DNA of 43,457 nt from Deltaproteobacteria bacterium (lineage in GTDB: Bacteria > Desulfobacterota > BSN033 > UBA1163), in NCBI GenBank assembly GCA_020059605.1, contig JAGVBT010000113.1:1-43457 (forward strand), written 5' to 3'. The notes under the pieces were generated by a model. It did not search any database. It was not told where the DNA came from and saw nothing but the letters and a program-made list of their open reading frames with translations. Below, in pieces: positions 1-9,192 of this stretch; the first letter of the stretch is position 1, and each line of letters opens with the position of its first letter. The position numbers and the translations under genes are program-made.

Positions 1-67
1 ATTTTATACAAACAACGATTTCCCATCACCTAAAAGACCCGCATTCTAAATCTTTGGAGCCTGACTG

Positions 68-115
68 CCTCTCCCCCTTTGCCTGCTATTACGACACAGT
101 CTCCGAGGGGAGAGG
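68..115. repeat. GC-rich inverted repeat upstream of the first operon
   Basis: CCTCTCCCC (68-76) and GGGGAGAGG (107-115) form a perfect 9-bp inverted repeat around a 30-base loop, directly before a purine-rich tract. It lies between the window edge and the first gene. It could be the terminator or intergenic repeat of an upstream gene outside the window. No T-run follows, so a terminator role is uncertain. Confidence 0.4.
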
Positions 116-149
116 GAGGGGGTGAGGGGCGCTTTCCCGAAATTTGATA

Positions 150-2534
150 ATGAAAATCTCCCGTAGAAAACTCTTAAAGATGATCGGGGCTGCAACCCTC
201 GGAATGACCCTGCCCGACAAGCTTCTCCACGCCCTCCCGAAGGAAGACGAGTGGATTCCCTACGAGGAGCGCTGGTCCTCCGGCGTCTGCCTCCAGTGCC
301 CGAGCGGTTGCGGTCTCCGGATCCGCTCTGTCAATCACTGGCCGGTCAAACTCGAGGGGATCAAAGACTACCCGGTCAATAAAGGCCGACTCTGCCCGAA
401 AGGCCAGGCCGGGCTCCAGGTGCTCTACGATCCGGACCGAATTCAGCATCCGTTGAGAAGAAAAGCAGGCCGGGGAGAGGGAAGTTGGGAAAAGATCTCC
501 TGGGACGAGGCCATGGACCTGGTGACCCAAAGGCTAAAAAGGCTCCGTCAGGAAGGAAAATCTCATCAGCTTCTTCTTCTGGGAGGTCGCTATCGTGGCC
601 ACACGCACGACCTGATGTCCAGATTCATGGAAGCCTACGGCTCTCCCAATCACCTTGGAAATTCTGTTAGAGGCTCGGAAGGAATTCTGAAGGGCCATCT
701 CTTTACGATGGGGATCGGAGAATTTCTCACAATCCACTGGGAAGAGGTTAACTACCTTCTCTCCTTCGGAGCCAGCCTGTTAGAGGCATCACGATCCTCT
801 ATGATCAACCTCCGGGGATATGGATTTCTGAGGAGAGGAAGGCCGGGCATCAGGGGAAAGCTGGTTCAGGTTGAACCCCGATTCTCTGTCACCGCTTCAA
901 AGGCCGATCAATGGATCCCCATTGAACCTGGAACCGACGGCGCCCTCGCCCTCAGCATGGCTCACTGGATCATCAAGGAGAAGCGATACGATCAGGATTT
1001 CATCTCCCGCCATACTTTCGGTTTTGAAGACTGGAAAGATTCAAACGGAAAGCAACGCATGGGTTTTAAAACCCTTGTGTTAAAGGAGTACTCTCCCGGT
1101 CAGGTCTCATCCATCACAGGAATACCCGAGGGAAAGATCATTCAGATTGCAGGAGAATTCTCCGCCCACAGGCCTTCGGTTGCCGTATCGGGAAGGGGAG
1201 TGGGAATGCAGACTAACGGGACCTATACCCAGATGGCTATCAACAGCCTCAACGCACTGGTAGGATCAATTGACCGGCCCGGAGGGCTTCTGGTTCAGAA
1301 GAAACCCCCCTTTCAAAAATGGCCGCATGCAGTGAAAGATCCGATTGCAGAAAAAGGCCTCTCCCAACCCCGCATCGATGGAGCCGGCGACTTTCCCTTT
1401 CCTTTTGCGCAAGAAGTCCCTTACACTCTTCCGGAAAGAATCGGCAGAGGGGAACCCTACCCGATCGATACCCTCTTTCTCTATTACACCAACCCTCTCT
1501 TCAGTATTCCCGAGTCCGAAAAGTTTCGCGCCGCCCTGGAAAAAGTCCCTTTTATCGTCAGCTTTTCGCCCTTTATGGATGAAACCACAACGTTCGCCGA
1601 TCTTGTGCTTCCGGATGGGACCTATTTTGAGCGCTGGCAGGACGACCATCCTGACCCCGGACCCGGCTTGCCGATGTTCGGAATGAGAAGCCCTGTCCTG
1701 GGCAGCCCCTTACACGATGTCCGCGAAACCGGCGACGTCCTGATCAAGATTGCGAAAGGCCTTGGGGGAAGTGTTGCGAGGTCTTTCCCCTGGAAAGATA
1801 TGCGGGAAGCCCTGATGGCGTCGATCCGCGGGGTTTTCAGGTCAAAACGGGGCTCAATTCGCGCAAAGGATTTTGACGAATTCTGGAAGGCACTGGTGGA
1901 TGCCGGGGGATGGTGGGACAGCTCTTATCCATTTGGGGAGTGGAGAAAAAAGTTCGATACTCCTTCGGGAAGATTTGAATTCTACTCCCAAATCATGGAG
2001 CGAGGGCTTATTGATTTGTCCATGAAGAGATCGAAAAACCTGGAATCCATTCTGAAGGAGTTGAAGATCGAGGCAACCGGGGATAAAGTTTTCCTTCCCC
2101 ACTTTGAAACACCGCGCCGCACCGGAGAAGAAAAAGATTATCCTTTCCACCTCATCCACTATAAATTGATGGCCACTGCAGAAGGCAGGGGAGCCAATCA
2201 GCCTTATCTCCAGGAGACCGCTGCTCCACACCTGCAGGAGAGATGGGGCTCCTGGATTGAAATCCATCCGGAGACGGCCATAACCATGGGAATCAAAGAT
2301 GGCGATCCTGTCTGGGTGGAATCGATAGCCGGGAAGGTCAAGACAAAGGCAAGGCTCTTCCCGGGAACCCACCCGAAGTGCATCCATATCCCTTATGGCC
2401 AGGGCCATCGGGCCTATGGCCGCTGGGCAAAAGGAAGAGGGATTAACCCGAATGATCTCATCGCCAAAGAATACGATTACCTGGGAGGTTTTCTTTCTCA
2501 CTTTTCCACAAGGGTGAAGGTTTATAAAGCATGA
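150..2534 (+). CDS. Molybdopterin-fold oxidoreductase subunit of a Qrc/ACIII-like complex
   Basis: A 794-residue protein of the complex iron-sulfur molybdoenzyme (CISM) superfamily, the large exported subunit of a quinone oxidoreductase. It opens with a twin-arginine signal (SRRKLLKMIG), so export as a folded protein is likely. An N-terminal [4Fe-4S] motif is visible at C47, C50, C54 and C82. The C-terminal quarter looks like the molybdopterin-dinucleotide-binding domain (GIKDGDPVWVES). Where catalytic members carry a Cys, Ser or Sec ligand to Mo, this one reads NSVRG with Arg174. This suggests a non-catalytic subunit like QrcB of the menaquinone reductase complex. The ferredoxin, NrfD and cytochrome genes follow directly. 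I chose ATG at 150 over the TTG at 144 because it begins the Tat signal. Assignment to Qrc, ACIII or a third branch is open. Confidence 0.85.
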   Translation: MKISRRKLLKMIGAATLGMTLPDKLLHALPKEDEWIPYEERWSSGVCLQCPSGCGLRIRSVNHWPVKLEGIKDYPVNKGRLCPKGQAGLQVLYDPDRIQHPLRRKAGRGEGSWEKISWDEAMDLVTQRLKRLRQEGKSHQLLLLGGRYRGHTHDLMSRFMEAYGSPNHLGNSVRGSEGILKGHLFTMGIGEFLTIHWEEVNYLLSFGASLLEASRSSMINLRGYGFLRRGRPGIRGKLVQVEPRFSVTASKADQWIPIEPGTDGALALSMAHWIIKEKRYDQDFISRHTFGFEDWKDSNGKQRMGFKTLVLKEYSPGQVSSITGIPEGKIIQIAGEFSAHRPSVAVSGRGVGMQTNGTYTQMAINSLNALVGSIDRPGGLLVQKKPPFQKWPHAVKDPIAEKGLSQPRIDGAGDFPFPFAQEVPYTLPERIGRGEPYPIDTLFLYYTNPLFSIPESEKFRAALEKVPFIVSFSPFMDETTTFADLVLPDGTYFERWQDDHPDPGPGLPMFGMRSPVLGSPLHDVRETGDVLIKIAKGLGGSVARSFPWKDMREALMASIRGVFRSKRGSIRAKDFDEFWKALVDAGGWWDSSYPFGEWRKKFDTPSGRFEFYSQIMERGLIDLSMKRSKNLESILKELKIEATGDKVFLPHFETPRRTGEEKDYPFHLIHYKLMATAEGRGANQPYLQETAAPHLQERWGSWIEIHPETAITMGIKDGDPVWVESIAGKVKTKARLFPGTHPKCIHIPYGQGHRAYGRWAKGRGINPNDLIAKEYDYLGGFLSHFSTRVKVYKA

Positions 2535-2608
2535 TCAGGTGATGGGGAGATCGGAAGATGGGGAGTAAAAAATACTTTCTCCCTATCTCCTCATCACCCC
2601 AACTCCCC
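2535..2608. repeat. Purine/pyrimidine-biased intergenic hairpin
   Basis: The gap between the first two genes is built of GATGGGGAG-type units followed by complementary CTCCCTATC-type units, giving an imperfect hairpin. A similar string of units occurs at about 5759-5786 after the last gene of this operon. This looks like a degenerate dispersed intergenic repeat rather than coding sequence. Confidence 0.4.
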
Positions 2609-2623
2609 ATGAAAGGGGTTCAC

Positions 2624-3319
2624 ATGTATCGCTGGGGCATGGTGATTGATCTCGACAGATGCACGGGTTGTCAGGCCTGTGTGGTGGCCTGCCGCCAGGA
2701 GAACAATGTTCCCTTTGCCGGGGAACAGGAGGCCGGACTCGGACGGGGAAAGTTCTGGATGAACCTCATCTCGGAGGTGAAAGGGTCTTACCCCGACGTG
2801 GAGATGCGCTTCTTTCCCATCCCCTGCATGCAGTGCGACCATCCTCCCTGCACCAAGGTCTGCCCGGTGGAGGCAACTTATAAAAATCCCGACGGGATCG
2901 TGGCGCAGGTCTACCCCCGGTGCATCGGCGTCCGCATGTGCATCTCAAACTGTCCTTACACGGTCCGCTACTTCAACTGGCATGCGCCTTCCTGGCCGGA
3001 CGATTATAAGAGGGGTCGAAACCCTGATGTCTACAGGAGGAGAAAAGGGATCACGGAGAAATGCAATTTTTGTATCCAGAGGATCCGGACAGCAAAGTGG
3101 AATGCAAGGAGAGAGAAGCGCAGGATCCGAGACGGCGAGGTCGTCCCTGCCTGTGCGGAGACCTGTCCATCCGGGGCCATCTCTTTTGGAGACCTCAACG
3201 ATCCGAAGAGCCGGGTGTCCAGGCTCTCAAAGAGCCGCCGTGCCTTTCGCCTGTTAGACGACCTCGGCACGGAACCCAAGGTTTACTACCTCAAGGAAGG
3301 TGAATGGCATGATGGATAG
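2624..3319 (+). CDS. Four-cluster ferredoxin subunit (QrcC / ActB C-domain-like)
   Basis: A 231-residue iron-sulfur protein that should pass electrons between the molybdopterin-fold subunit and the NrfD membrane subunit. Four cysteine groups are visible: CTGCQACVVAC near the start, CMQCDHPPCTKVC, CIGVRMCISNCPYTVRYFN, and CNFC with CAETC. The third group has Val where ferredoxins have the second Cys. This matches the Thr-containing motif (CxGTRYC..NCPY.VRRFN) I recall from Qrc and alternative complex III, where the site holds a [3Fe-4S] cluster. I chose ATG at 2624 because AAAGGGG lies just upstream and the protein then starts at MYRWGMVIDL. Longer versions starting at 2558 or 2609 run through the intergenic repeat. 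It overlaps the next gene by 11 bases. Confidence 0.88.
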   Translation: MYRWGMVIDLDRCTGCQACVVACRQENNVPFAGEQEAGLGRGKFWMNLISEVKGSYPDVEMRFFPIPCMQCDHPPCTKVCPVEATYKNPDGIVAQVYPRCIGVRMCISNCPYTVRYFNWHAPSWPDDYKRGRNPDVYRRRKGITEKCNFCIQRIRTAKWNARREKRRIRDGEVVPACAETCPSGAISFGDLNDPKSRVSRLSKSRRAFRLLDDLGTEPKVYYLKEGEWHDG

Positions 3320-4625
3320 TGAAGCCATTGCCCGAAAATACGAAAGGGTTCTTGCCCCGTTGACCCGCACAGGATGGATGTTCTGGGCCGCCGTGATTTC
3401 TCTTTCCATCATCTTCCTCTGGTCGTTCTTCGCCTTTGGGTGGCAATACCGCCGTGGTCTTGGGGAAACGGGTATGGGCCATCCCGTATCATGGGCTCTT
3501 TATCTCGTCAATTTTGTCTTCTTCATCGGGATAAGCCATGCAGGAGCGCTGGTCTCCGCAGTGCTTCGGATCACCCGTGCCGGATGGGGAACACCCTTTG
3601 GCCGGGCCGCTGAAGCGGTTACCGTCTTTGCCCTTGCCGCAGGGCCCACCAATATTCTTTTCGACCTGGGTCGCTCGTCACGATTCTACTGGGTTGCGCT
3701 CCATGCACAGTTCAAGTCGCCCCTGCTCTGGGACTTTACTTGCATCATGACCTACTTCACGGTCAGCGTGATCTTCCTCTATGTGCTCCTGGTGCCCGAT
3801 ATCGGGCTTCTCCGGGACCGTTTTCCCGGAAGGCGATGGCTCTACCGCCCTCTCTCCCTGGGCTGGACCGGAACAGAAAAAGAATGGTCGGTCCTGAGTA
3901 AGACGATTGGTTTTCTCTGCATTGCTGTTATCCCCATCGCCGTGAGCGTCCACACGGTCGTCTCCTGGGTTTTCGGGTTGCAGACTCAGCCCATGTGGTT
4001 TAGCACCATCTTTGCTCCTTACTTTGTTGTGGGAGCCATCTATTCTGGAATCGCCGCGATCATTCTCGTCACCATTGCCCTCAGAAAAGTTTACCATCTG
4101 GAGGACTACCTGAAACCCTACCATTTCAACAACATGGGGCTGCTCCTTTTGGTTTTCACCCTCCTCTGGGCCTATTTCACTTTTGCCGAGCACCTGACCG
4201 TGGGATACGCAGGGGGATCGGCCGAGCACGCCGTCCTGTGGAGCAAGCTGACTGGAAAATACGCCCTGCTCTTCTGGATCATGGTGGCCCTCTGTTTTGT
4301 GATCCCCTTCCCCATACTGGTTTTCAAGCGCACCCTCCCGGGGCTTCTGATTGCCTCCATCTGCATCATTATCGGGATGTGGATCGAACGATACACTATC
4401 ATCATCCCCTCTTTCATCGAGCCCCGCCTTCCTTACGTGCGCGGCGATTACATGCCCTCCTGGGTGGAATGGTCGATGACCGCCGGCATTGCGGCCGGAT
4501 TCACGCTCGCCTTTGTTCTCTTTTCGAAACTCTTTCCCGTCATTTCCATCTGGGAAACGGAAAAAGACGAAAAAGAAGGTCATGATAAACTCCGTCAGAA
4601 AGGTTTCAACCTTCTAACGGGGTAA
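3309..4625 (+). CDS. NrfD/PsrC-family membrane quinone-interacting subunit
   Basis: About 438 residues with roughly ten hydrophobic segments, of the NrfD/PsrC/ActC/QrcD family. These subunits bind the quinone and connect it to the periplasmic iron-sulfur chain. The segment WALYLVNFVFFIGISHAG near residues 60-80 keeps the His seen in the ActC/QrcD branch. The gene overlaps the ferredoxin gene and is followed closely by a c-type cytochrome gene, so it is part of the same operon. AAGGAAGGTG before the start favours ATG at 3309 (or 3312) over the GTG at 3300. The last codons and stop (4612-4629) share an 18-base identity with the right end of an intergenic repeat at 16540-16557. Confidence 0.9.
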   Translation: MMDSEAIARKYERVLAPLTRTGWMFWAAVISLSIIFLWSFFAFGWQYRRGLGETGMGHPVSWALYLVNFVFFIGISHAGALVSAVLRITRAGWGTPFGRAAEAVTVFALAAGPTNILFDLGRSSRFYWVALHAQFKSPLLWDFTCIMTYFTVSVIFLYVLLVPDIGLLRDRFPGRRWLYRPLSLGWTGTEKEWSVLSKTIGFLCIAVIPIAVSVHTVVSWVFGLQTQPMWFSTIFAPYFVVGAIYSGIAAIILVTIALRKVYHLEDYLKPYHFNNMGLLLLVFTLLWAYFTFAEHLTVGYAGGSAEHAVLWSKLTGKYALLFWIMVALCFVIPFPILVFKRTLPGLLIASICIIIGMWIERYTIIIPSFIEPRLPYVRGDYMPSWVEWSMTAGIAAGFTLAFVLFSKLFPVISIWETEKDEKEGHDKLRQKGFNLLTG

Positions 4626-4636
4626 AGGAGATTGAT

Positions 4637-5041
4637 ATGAAAAGGTGGCTATCAGTGATCTTGATGCTATCCCTTCTTTTCTTATCTTCCGGCTTCGTTC
4701 TCGGCCAGGCTCCAAAGCCTCCCGCGAAGAGCCCTGAGCTTCTAAATCAGGGCAAAAAACTTTATGATCAGAATTGTACATCCTGCCATGGACCCGCGGG
4801 CGACGGAAAAACCCCGCTGGGCATGGCCCTCAAACCCCCTCCCAGGGATTTTAACATCCCCTTTAATCAATGGCCCCATGCGAAGGGAGATCTCAAAAAG
4901 GTGTTCGATCTCATCTCCCGGGGGATACCGAATACCGCGATGGTCAAATGGAATCAGCTCTCCGAGCAGGAGCGCTGGGCTTTGACCTATTATGTCGTTG
5001 GGTTTTCAACTCCAAAACCCCCTCCAAAAAAGAAAAAATGA
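4637..5041 (+). CDS. Exported monoheme c-type cytochrome
   Basis: A 134-residue cytochrome c with an N-terminal signal peptide ending near residue 24 (SSGFVLGQA) and one heme motif, CTSCH, around residues 47-51. GIPNTAMVKW further on could supply the axial Met. The C-terminus is a Pro/Lys tail (PKPPPKKKK). It is the fourth gene of the Qrc/ACIII-like operon and probably the periplasmic electron exchange partner. Qrc itself uses a multiheme cytochrome, whereas alternative complex III has a monoheme ActE, so this cytochrome is closer to the ACIII arrangement. The stop codon is 14 bases before the start of the next gene. Confidence 0.88.
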   Translation: MKRWLSVILMLSLLFLSSGFVLGQAPKPPAKSPELLNQGKKLYDQNCTSCHGPAGDGKTPLGMALKPPPRDFNIPFNQWPHAKGDLKKVFDLISRGIPNTAMVKWNQLSEQERWALTYYVVGFSTPKPPPKKKK

Positions 5042-5055
5042 GGTGCGAGGAAAAG

Positions 5056-5751
5056 ATGAAAGAATTCACTTCGAAAGAACTCCTCTCCTGCGATGGAAAA
5101 GACGGCAAGCCGGTTTACATCGCTTTTGAAGGGAAGGTCTACGATGTCTCAAAAAGTCCTCTCTGGTCAAAGGGGACTCATATGAACAGGCATCCCTCCG
5201 GCAAGGATCTGAGCGGAGAGATCTCGGCCGCGCCCCACGGGCCGGAGGTTCTTGAGCGCTATCCGCAAATCGGACTCCTGAAGAAAGGGCCTCCCGAAGA
5301 ATTAAAACACCTCCCGAAACTTCTTCAGATGCTCCTCCAAAAATTTCCCATGGCGAGGCGCCATCCTCATCCCATGCTCGTCCATTTTCCTATCGCCTTT
5401 CTCATGGCCGCTCCCCTTTTCGCGGTACTCTCCCTTCTCTTTAAAAACCCCGCTTTTGAGATGACCGGTTTCCACATTCTCCTCCTCGGGGCCATTGCTT
5501 CTCCTTTTGCCATCGGAACCGGGATTCTTACCTGGTGGATCAACTACCGGTTAAAACTGACCCATTTTGTGAAGAGAAAGATTCAACTCTCCATCCTGCT
5601 TCTCATCTTTGAAATCATCCTTATCGTCTGGAGGACTTCGAATGAGGCAACAGCCAGCCCCTTCTATTATCTGCTGGTCTTCAGCCTTGCGCCTCTGGTC
5701 ACGCTTCTGGGCTATTATGGGGGCCAGATGACATTCCCCGCTGAAAAGTAA
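5056..5751 (+). CDS. Cytochrome b5-like domain fused to a DUF2231 membrane domain
   Basis: A 231-residue two-domain protein. Residues 1-75 (KEFTSKELLSCDGKDG, HMNRHPSGKDLSGEI) resemble the cytochrome-b5-like heme/steroid-binding fold, with His residues near 39 and 42 as candidate heme ligands. Residues 95-231 contain a RHPHPMLVHFPIAF motif and four hydrophobic helices typical of DUF2231. The start at 5056 is preceded by GCGAGGAAAAG; an ATG at 5038 overlapping the cytochrome stop is possible. As the last gene of the Qrc/ACIII-like operon it may be an additional heme-bearing membrane subunit. That role is inferred from position only. Confidence 0.75.
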   Translation: MKEFTSKELLSCDGKDGKPVYIAFEGKVYDVSKSPLWSKGTHMNRHPSGKDLSGEISAAPHGPEVLERYPQIGLLKKGPPEELKHLPKLLQMLLQKFPMARRHPHPMLVHFPIAFLMAAPLFAVLSLLFKNPAFEMTGFHILLLGAIASPFAIGTGILTWWINYRLKLTHFVKRKIQLSILLLIFEIILIVWRTSNEATASPFYYLLVFSLAPLVTLLGYYGGQMTFPAEK

Positions 5752-5758
5752 GGATAGA

Positions 5759-5786
5759 AGAGATGGAGAGATAGGGAGATGGGGAG
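5759..5786. repeat. GGGAGAT-type simple repeat after the first operon
   Basis: A run of AGATGGAGAGATAGGGAGAT-like units lies between the convergent DUF2231 and GH57 genes. It resembles the purine-rich units at 2541-2565 before the ferredoxin gene. Confidence 0.35.
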
Positions 5787-5806
5787 GATTTTTATAAAAT
5801 CGTGGC

Positions 5807-8305
5807 TTATGAAATTTTTTCGATACTGAAATCCAGTTTCGCCGCAAGGGTGAGCAGGAGGGGAGGAAAGGGTTTCGGGGAGCCATCCCCCCACCAATAC
5901 GCCTCAAGAGGCCTGACGCATTCCTCCAGGATGATGTGCATCAGATCCTGGGCTTCGAGTCGGTCGAGATCAAAACCCCACTTCCCGGCAAGGTCAAGGA
6001 GGGCAATCATCTCTTCGATCGTTTTTTCCTGTGCCGGCAGATCGGCGCATTTTGTCTTCCGGAGGAATTCCATTTTTTCCCTTAATATCTCGTTCAGAAC
6101 AAGCAGGGATTCCCCTTTATTGAGGCGATAGCCGTACCGTTTCGATTCTTCGATGATTCGGTCGATGGCTCCTCTTTTGGCGGTCGCCCTAAAATCTCTC
6201 CTCAGTTCCATGACCTCCCGCAGCAACCGATCGCTTAGAGTCACTTCCGCGGCGGCTTGCATTTCAAAAGGAATCTCCTGGCCTTCATCGATCAGGACAT
6301 CGATGGCCTGTGTCGTTTTATCAAAAAGTTCCTTCGCGCTCTGTAAATACTCCTCACATTCTTTCTGGACGAGCCTGCGCAGGACCTCCTGCCTCTCTTC
6401 TCTCAATGCGTCCCGAAGGGTGTAGACCCGGCCTCCAAGGAGGGAGGTGAGGATTCGGACCGCTCCTTCCTTGCCCTCCTTCAAGCCCTCAAGACTCCTC
6501 TCTTCGAAGTCCTTGAAAGAGAGGTTTTCACTGGACCTGGAAACCCAAATCCGGAAAATTTCCTCCTTCGAAGAGATCAATCCGAAGAGAAATTCTTCGG
6601 GATCAGGGATCATATCGGAGGTGATTCTAACCCGGCCCAGGAGCAAGAATTGACCGCTCCTTTCCATTCTCGAATCATTCTTTTTTTCCACCCTGAAGCA
6701 AAAAAGTTTCTTCTCCCTTTCCCCGCCATCCCAAATGGAGGTGATGGCGTAATGGTTCACCACCTGCTCCGGAGTTACATACGTTGGCTTGATGAAACGG
6801 TGATAGATCTGAGCCCCGTCTCCCATCTCGGGAAGGTTGCTTCTGCCCCTTGAGAGAACCTGGAGGAATTTTCTCTCGATCTCCTGGCCGGAAAACTCCC
6901 CGGAAAGCTGGATCGCCCTGGCCGCATGCTGGAGGACAAGCCGGGTCTCCAGGCCGCCCAGGTCCGCGAAGAACCAGCCGCAGCTCGTATACATTCGAAG
7001 AGCGTGGCGCTCCATCTCCATGAGCTTCAGCCCCCTGACCTTTCCTCTCTCATCCAGGTCTTTCACGCCATATTGCTCGAAGTATTTCCCCACATTTTCA
7101 GGTGAACGGTCCAGGATCACATCGATGTAGCCGTTTCTCGCTTCCCAGGGGTTGTTAAAGACCTTCTCTCCTTCTCTCTCGAACAGGGGGCTAATCTCAT
7201 CCCTCAGAAGATCGAGGGCCTCCCTTAAAGGCTCCCTCCATTTCTGATTCCATCCGGGCTTTCCGCCGGTGCTGCAACCGCAGTCCTCCTTCCACCGGCC
7301 CACGCCATGGGCGCAGCTCCATGACGTTCCTTCCCCTTTGGAGCCTTGATCTATTTCCGCTTCCCAAACAGGCGGGAATCGTTTTAGAAAAGCTCCATAA
7401 TTCGTGAGTTCCAATCCGCGGGAGGCAAATCCATTTTTCAATGCATAGGCCAGCGCCATCTCACCGAATTTTTTATGATGACCATAGGTCTCTCCATCGG
7501 TGGAAATATGGATCAGCTGGGGTCTGTTCGTGGAAGGCTGATAGGCCCGTGCGAATCGATCACAGAAGCGATTCCCGTCTTTCAGAAGTCCGTCGAAAGC
7601 AATCTCTTTTGAGATGCTCCCGTCGTAGAAGAAGAGATCGATGTATCGATCGGGAGTTTTCTTCCCAGAACGGTCCCTGAGGAAACATCGATAAGCCTGG
7701 GTCGTATCGACTTTTCCCTGCTGTACCTCCGTCCACTTTCTGCCGCCAAGGGGTTTCACCCGGAGGGCCTGGAAGGGGCTCAGGATGAGATATCGCATCC
7801 CGTATTGAATCAACACCTCAAGGGTGGGGTAATTGACCGCAGTTTCCGGAAGCCACATCGCTTCGGGTTTGCGGTGAAACCGCCTCTCGAAATCCACCAC
7901 CCCCCATCGGACGCCTGCCTCACGGTCCCTATCGTTGGCCAGAGGCATGATCAGATGGTCATAGACCTGGGCGATGGCATTCCCATGGCCCAAACGTCGA
8001 AGACTTTCCCGGTCCGCTTCGATGATCTTCTGATAAACGAGTGGTTTCTCCCTTTCTATCCAGGAGAGGAGCGTGGGGCCGAAATTGAAACTGAGGAAGG
8101 AGTAGTTGTTGACGATATCGAGAATCTTTCCCAAGCCATCCACGATCCGCGCATAACCATTGGGCCGGTAACATTCGAAGGTGATCCGCTCATTCCAGTC
8201 GTGAAAGGGATGGGCGCTCTCCTCGCGTTCAACAACCTCTAGCCACGGGTTCTCCCTCGGAGGCTGATAGAAATGTCCATGGATGGCAACGAATGCGTCT
8301 TTCAT
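5807..8305 (-). CDS. GH57-family glycoside hydrolase with DUF3536 domain
   Basis: An 832-residue, probably cytoplasmic protein. The N-terminus (VAIHGHFYQPPRENPW) is the hallmark opening of the glycoside hydrolase 57 catalytic domain. A second conserved region, HISTDGETYGHHKKFGE around residue 265, carries the acidic and His residues of the active centre. The long C-terminal half is helical and charged, matching DUF3536. Related GH57 enzymes act on alpha-glucans (amylase, branching enzyme or glucanotransferase); the DUF3536 subtype is poorly characterised and I cannot assign a substrate. It lies downstream of sdhB on the same strand, 72 bases away, and converges on the membrane redox operon. 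Confidence 0.88.
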   Translation of the reverse strand: MKDAFVAIHGHFYQPPRENPWLEVVEREESAHPFHDWNERITFECYRPNGYARIVDGLGKILDIVNNYSFLSFNFGPTLLSWIEREKPLVYQKIIEADRESLRRLGHGNAIAQVYDHLIMPLANDRDREAGVRWGVVDFERRFHRKPEAMWLPETAVNYPTLEVLIQYGMRYLILSPFQALRVKPLGGRKWTEVQQGKVDTTQAYRCFLRDRSGKKTPDRYIDLFFYDGSISKEIAFDGLLKDGNRFCDRFARAYQPSTNRPQLIHISTDGETYGHHKKFGEMALAYALKNGFASRGLELTNYGAFLKRFPPVWEAEIDQGSKGEGTSWSCAHGVGRWKEDCGCSTGGKPGWNQKWREPLREALDLLRDEISPLFEREGEKVFNNPWEARNGYIDVILDRSPENVGKYFEQYGVKDLDERGKVRGLKLMEMERHALRMYTSCGWFFADLGGLETRLVLQHAARAIQLSGEFSGQEIERKFLQVLSRGRSNLPEMGDGAQIYHRFIKPTYVTPEQVVNHYAITSIWDGGEREKKLFCFRVEKKNDSRMERSGQFLLLGRVRITSDMIPDPEEFLFGLISSKEEIFRIWVSRSSENLSFKDFEERSLEGLKEGKEGAVRILTSLLGGRVYTLRDALREERQEVLRRLVQKECEEYLQSAKELFDKTTQAIDVLIDEGQEIPFEMQAAAEVTLSDRLLREVMELRRDFRATAKRGAIDRIIEESKRYGYRLNKGESLLVLNEILREKMEFLRKTKCADLPAQEKTIEEMIALLDLAGKWGFDLDRLEAQDLMHIILEECVRPLEAYWWGDGSPKPFPPLLLTLAAKLDFSIEKIS

Positions 8306-8377
8306 CTTCGGGATGCTTCTTCCATGTCCATTATCTAATAAACCGGTGGCCCGATCATGAGGTTTTTTTCACCCGAA

Positions 8378-9091
8378 CTACCCTTTGGGATGCCTGTTCT
8401 CGTAAATCCGTTTTTTGATCTGGCCGATCTGTTTCGTTACCGGAATCTCTTTGGGACAGACCTCCGTGCATTTCCATTGGGTCTGACACCCCCATGCCCC
8501 ATCCTTATGATCCAATAGCCCGATCCTTTCTTCGGAAGCTTCATCTCTCGAATCGAAGAGATACCGGAAGGCCCGGACAAGGGCCGCAGGCCCGACATAC
8601 CCTTCCGTCTCCTGACTCTGGTTGACCGGGCAGGAGGCCGTGCAGCAGGCGCAGAGGATGCAGCGAATGGCCTCTTCAAACGCTTGGTGTTGCTCCGGGA
8701 ATTGTATTCTCTCCCGGTCGGGTGGAGGGACCAGGTTGATCAAATAGGGTTTGACCGACTGATACTTCTCGAAAAAGGAACCCAGATCCACCACCAGATC
8801 CTTCACCACGTGGAAGACGGGAAGCGGTTGAATTAAAACCTCCTCCTTAAAACTCCGGACCAGCTTCTGGCAGGCCAGGCCGCAGATCCCATTGATCCTC
8901 ATCCCGTCCGATCCGCATACTCCATGGCCGCAGGACATGCGGAAGGAGAGGGTCGGGTCCTGCTCCCAGCGGATCCGGTTGAGGCAATCGAGCAGCCGGT
9001 CCATGGGATCCGCCTCCACCTCAAAGGTCTGATAGTAAGGTTTTTCATCCTTCTCAGGATCGAAACGGAAGATCTTTAGTTTGAGGAGCAT
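8378..9091 (-). CDS. sdhB: Succinate dehydrogenase/fumarate reductase iron-sulfur subunit
   Basis: A 237-residue SdhB/FrdB subunit carrying electrons from the flavoprotein toward quinone. The N-terminal half has the [2Fe-2S] ligands (CGHGVCGSDGMRING, then CGLAC). The C-terminal half has CILCACCTASCP and CQTQWKCTEVCP for the [4Fe-4S] and [3Fe-4S] clusters. Length and motif order are normal. It follows sdhA on the same strand after 137 bases. No cytochrome b or other membrane anchor is encoded beside it, so the quinone-facing subunit must be elsewhere. Direction (succinate oxidation or fumarate reduction) cannot be told from the sequence. Confidence 0.93.
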   Translation of the reverse strand: MLLKLKIFRFDPEKDEKPYYQTFEVEADPMDRLLDCLNRIRWEQDPTLSFRMSCGHGVCGSDGMRINGICGLACQKLVRSFKEEVLIQPLPVFHVVKDLVVDLGSFFEKYQSVKPYLINLVPPPDRERIQFPEQHQAFEEAIRCILCACCTASCPVNQSQETEGYVGPAALVRAFRYLFDSRDEASEERIGLLDHKDGAWGCQTQWKCTEVCPKEIPVTKQIGQIKKRIYENRHPKG

Positions 9092-9192
9092 TCATCACCT
9101 ATGATCGAGACTGCCTGATCCTGCTTGGCGGCATTCGCAATGACGATTTGTTGAACGCCAAGTGCTTTATGCGGTTCAATATCATTATTTTT

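Noticed and set aside
3678..4583. 301-codon minus-strand ORF
   Set aside because: It is antisense to the NrfD gene and reads as a low-complexity hydrophilic shadow.
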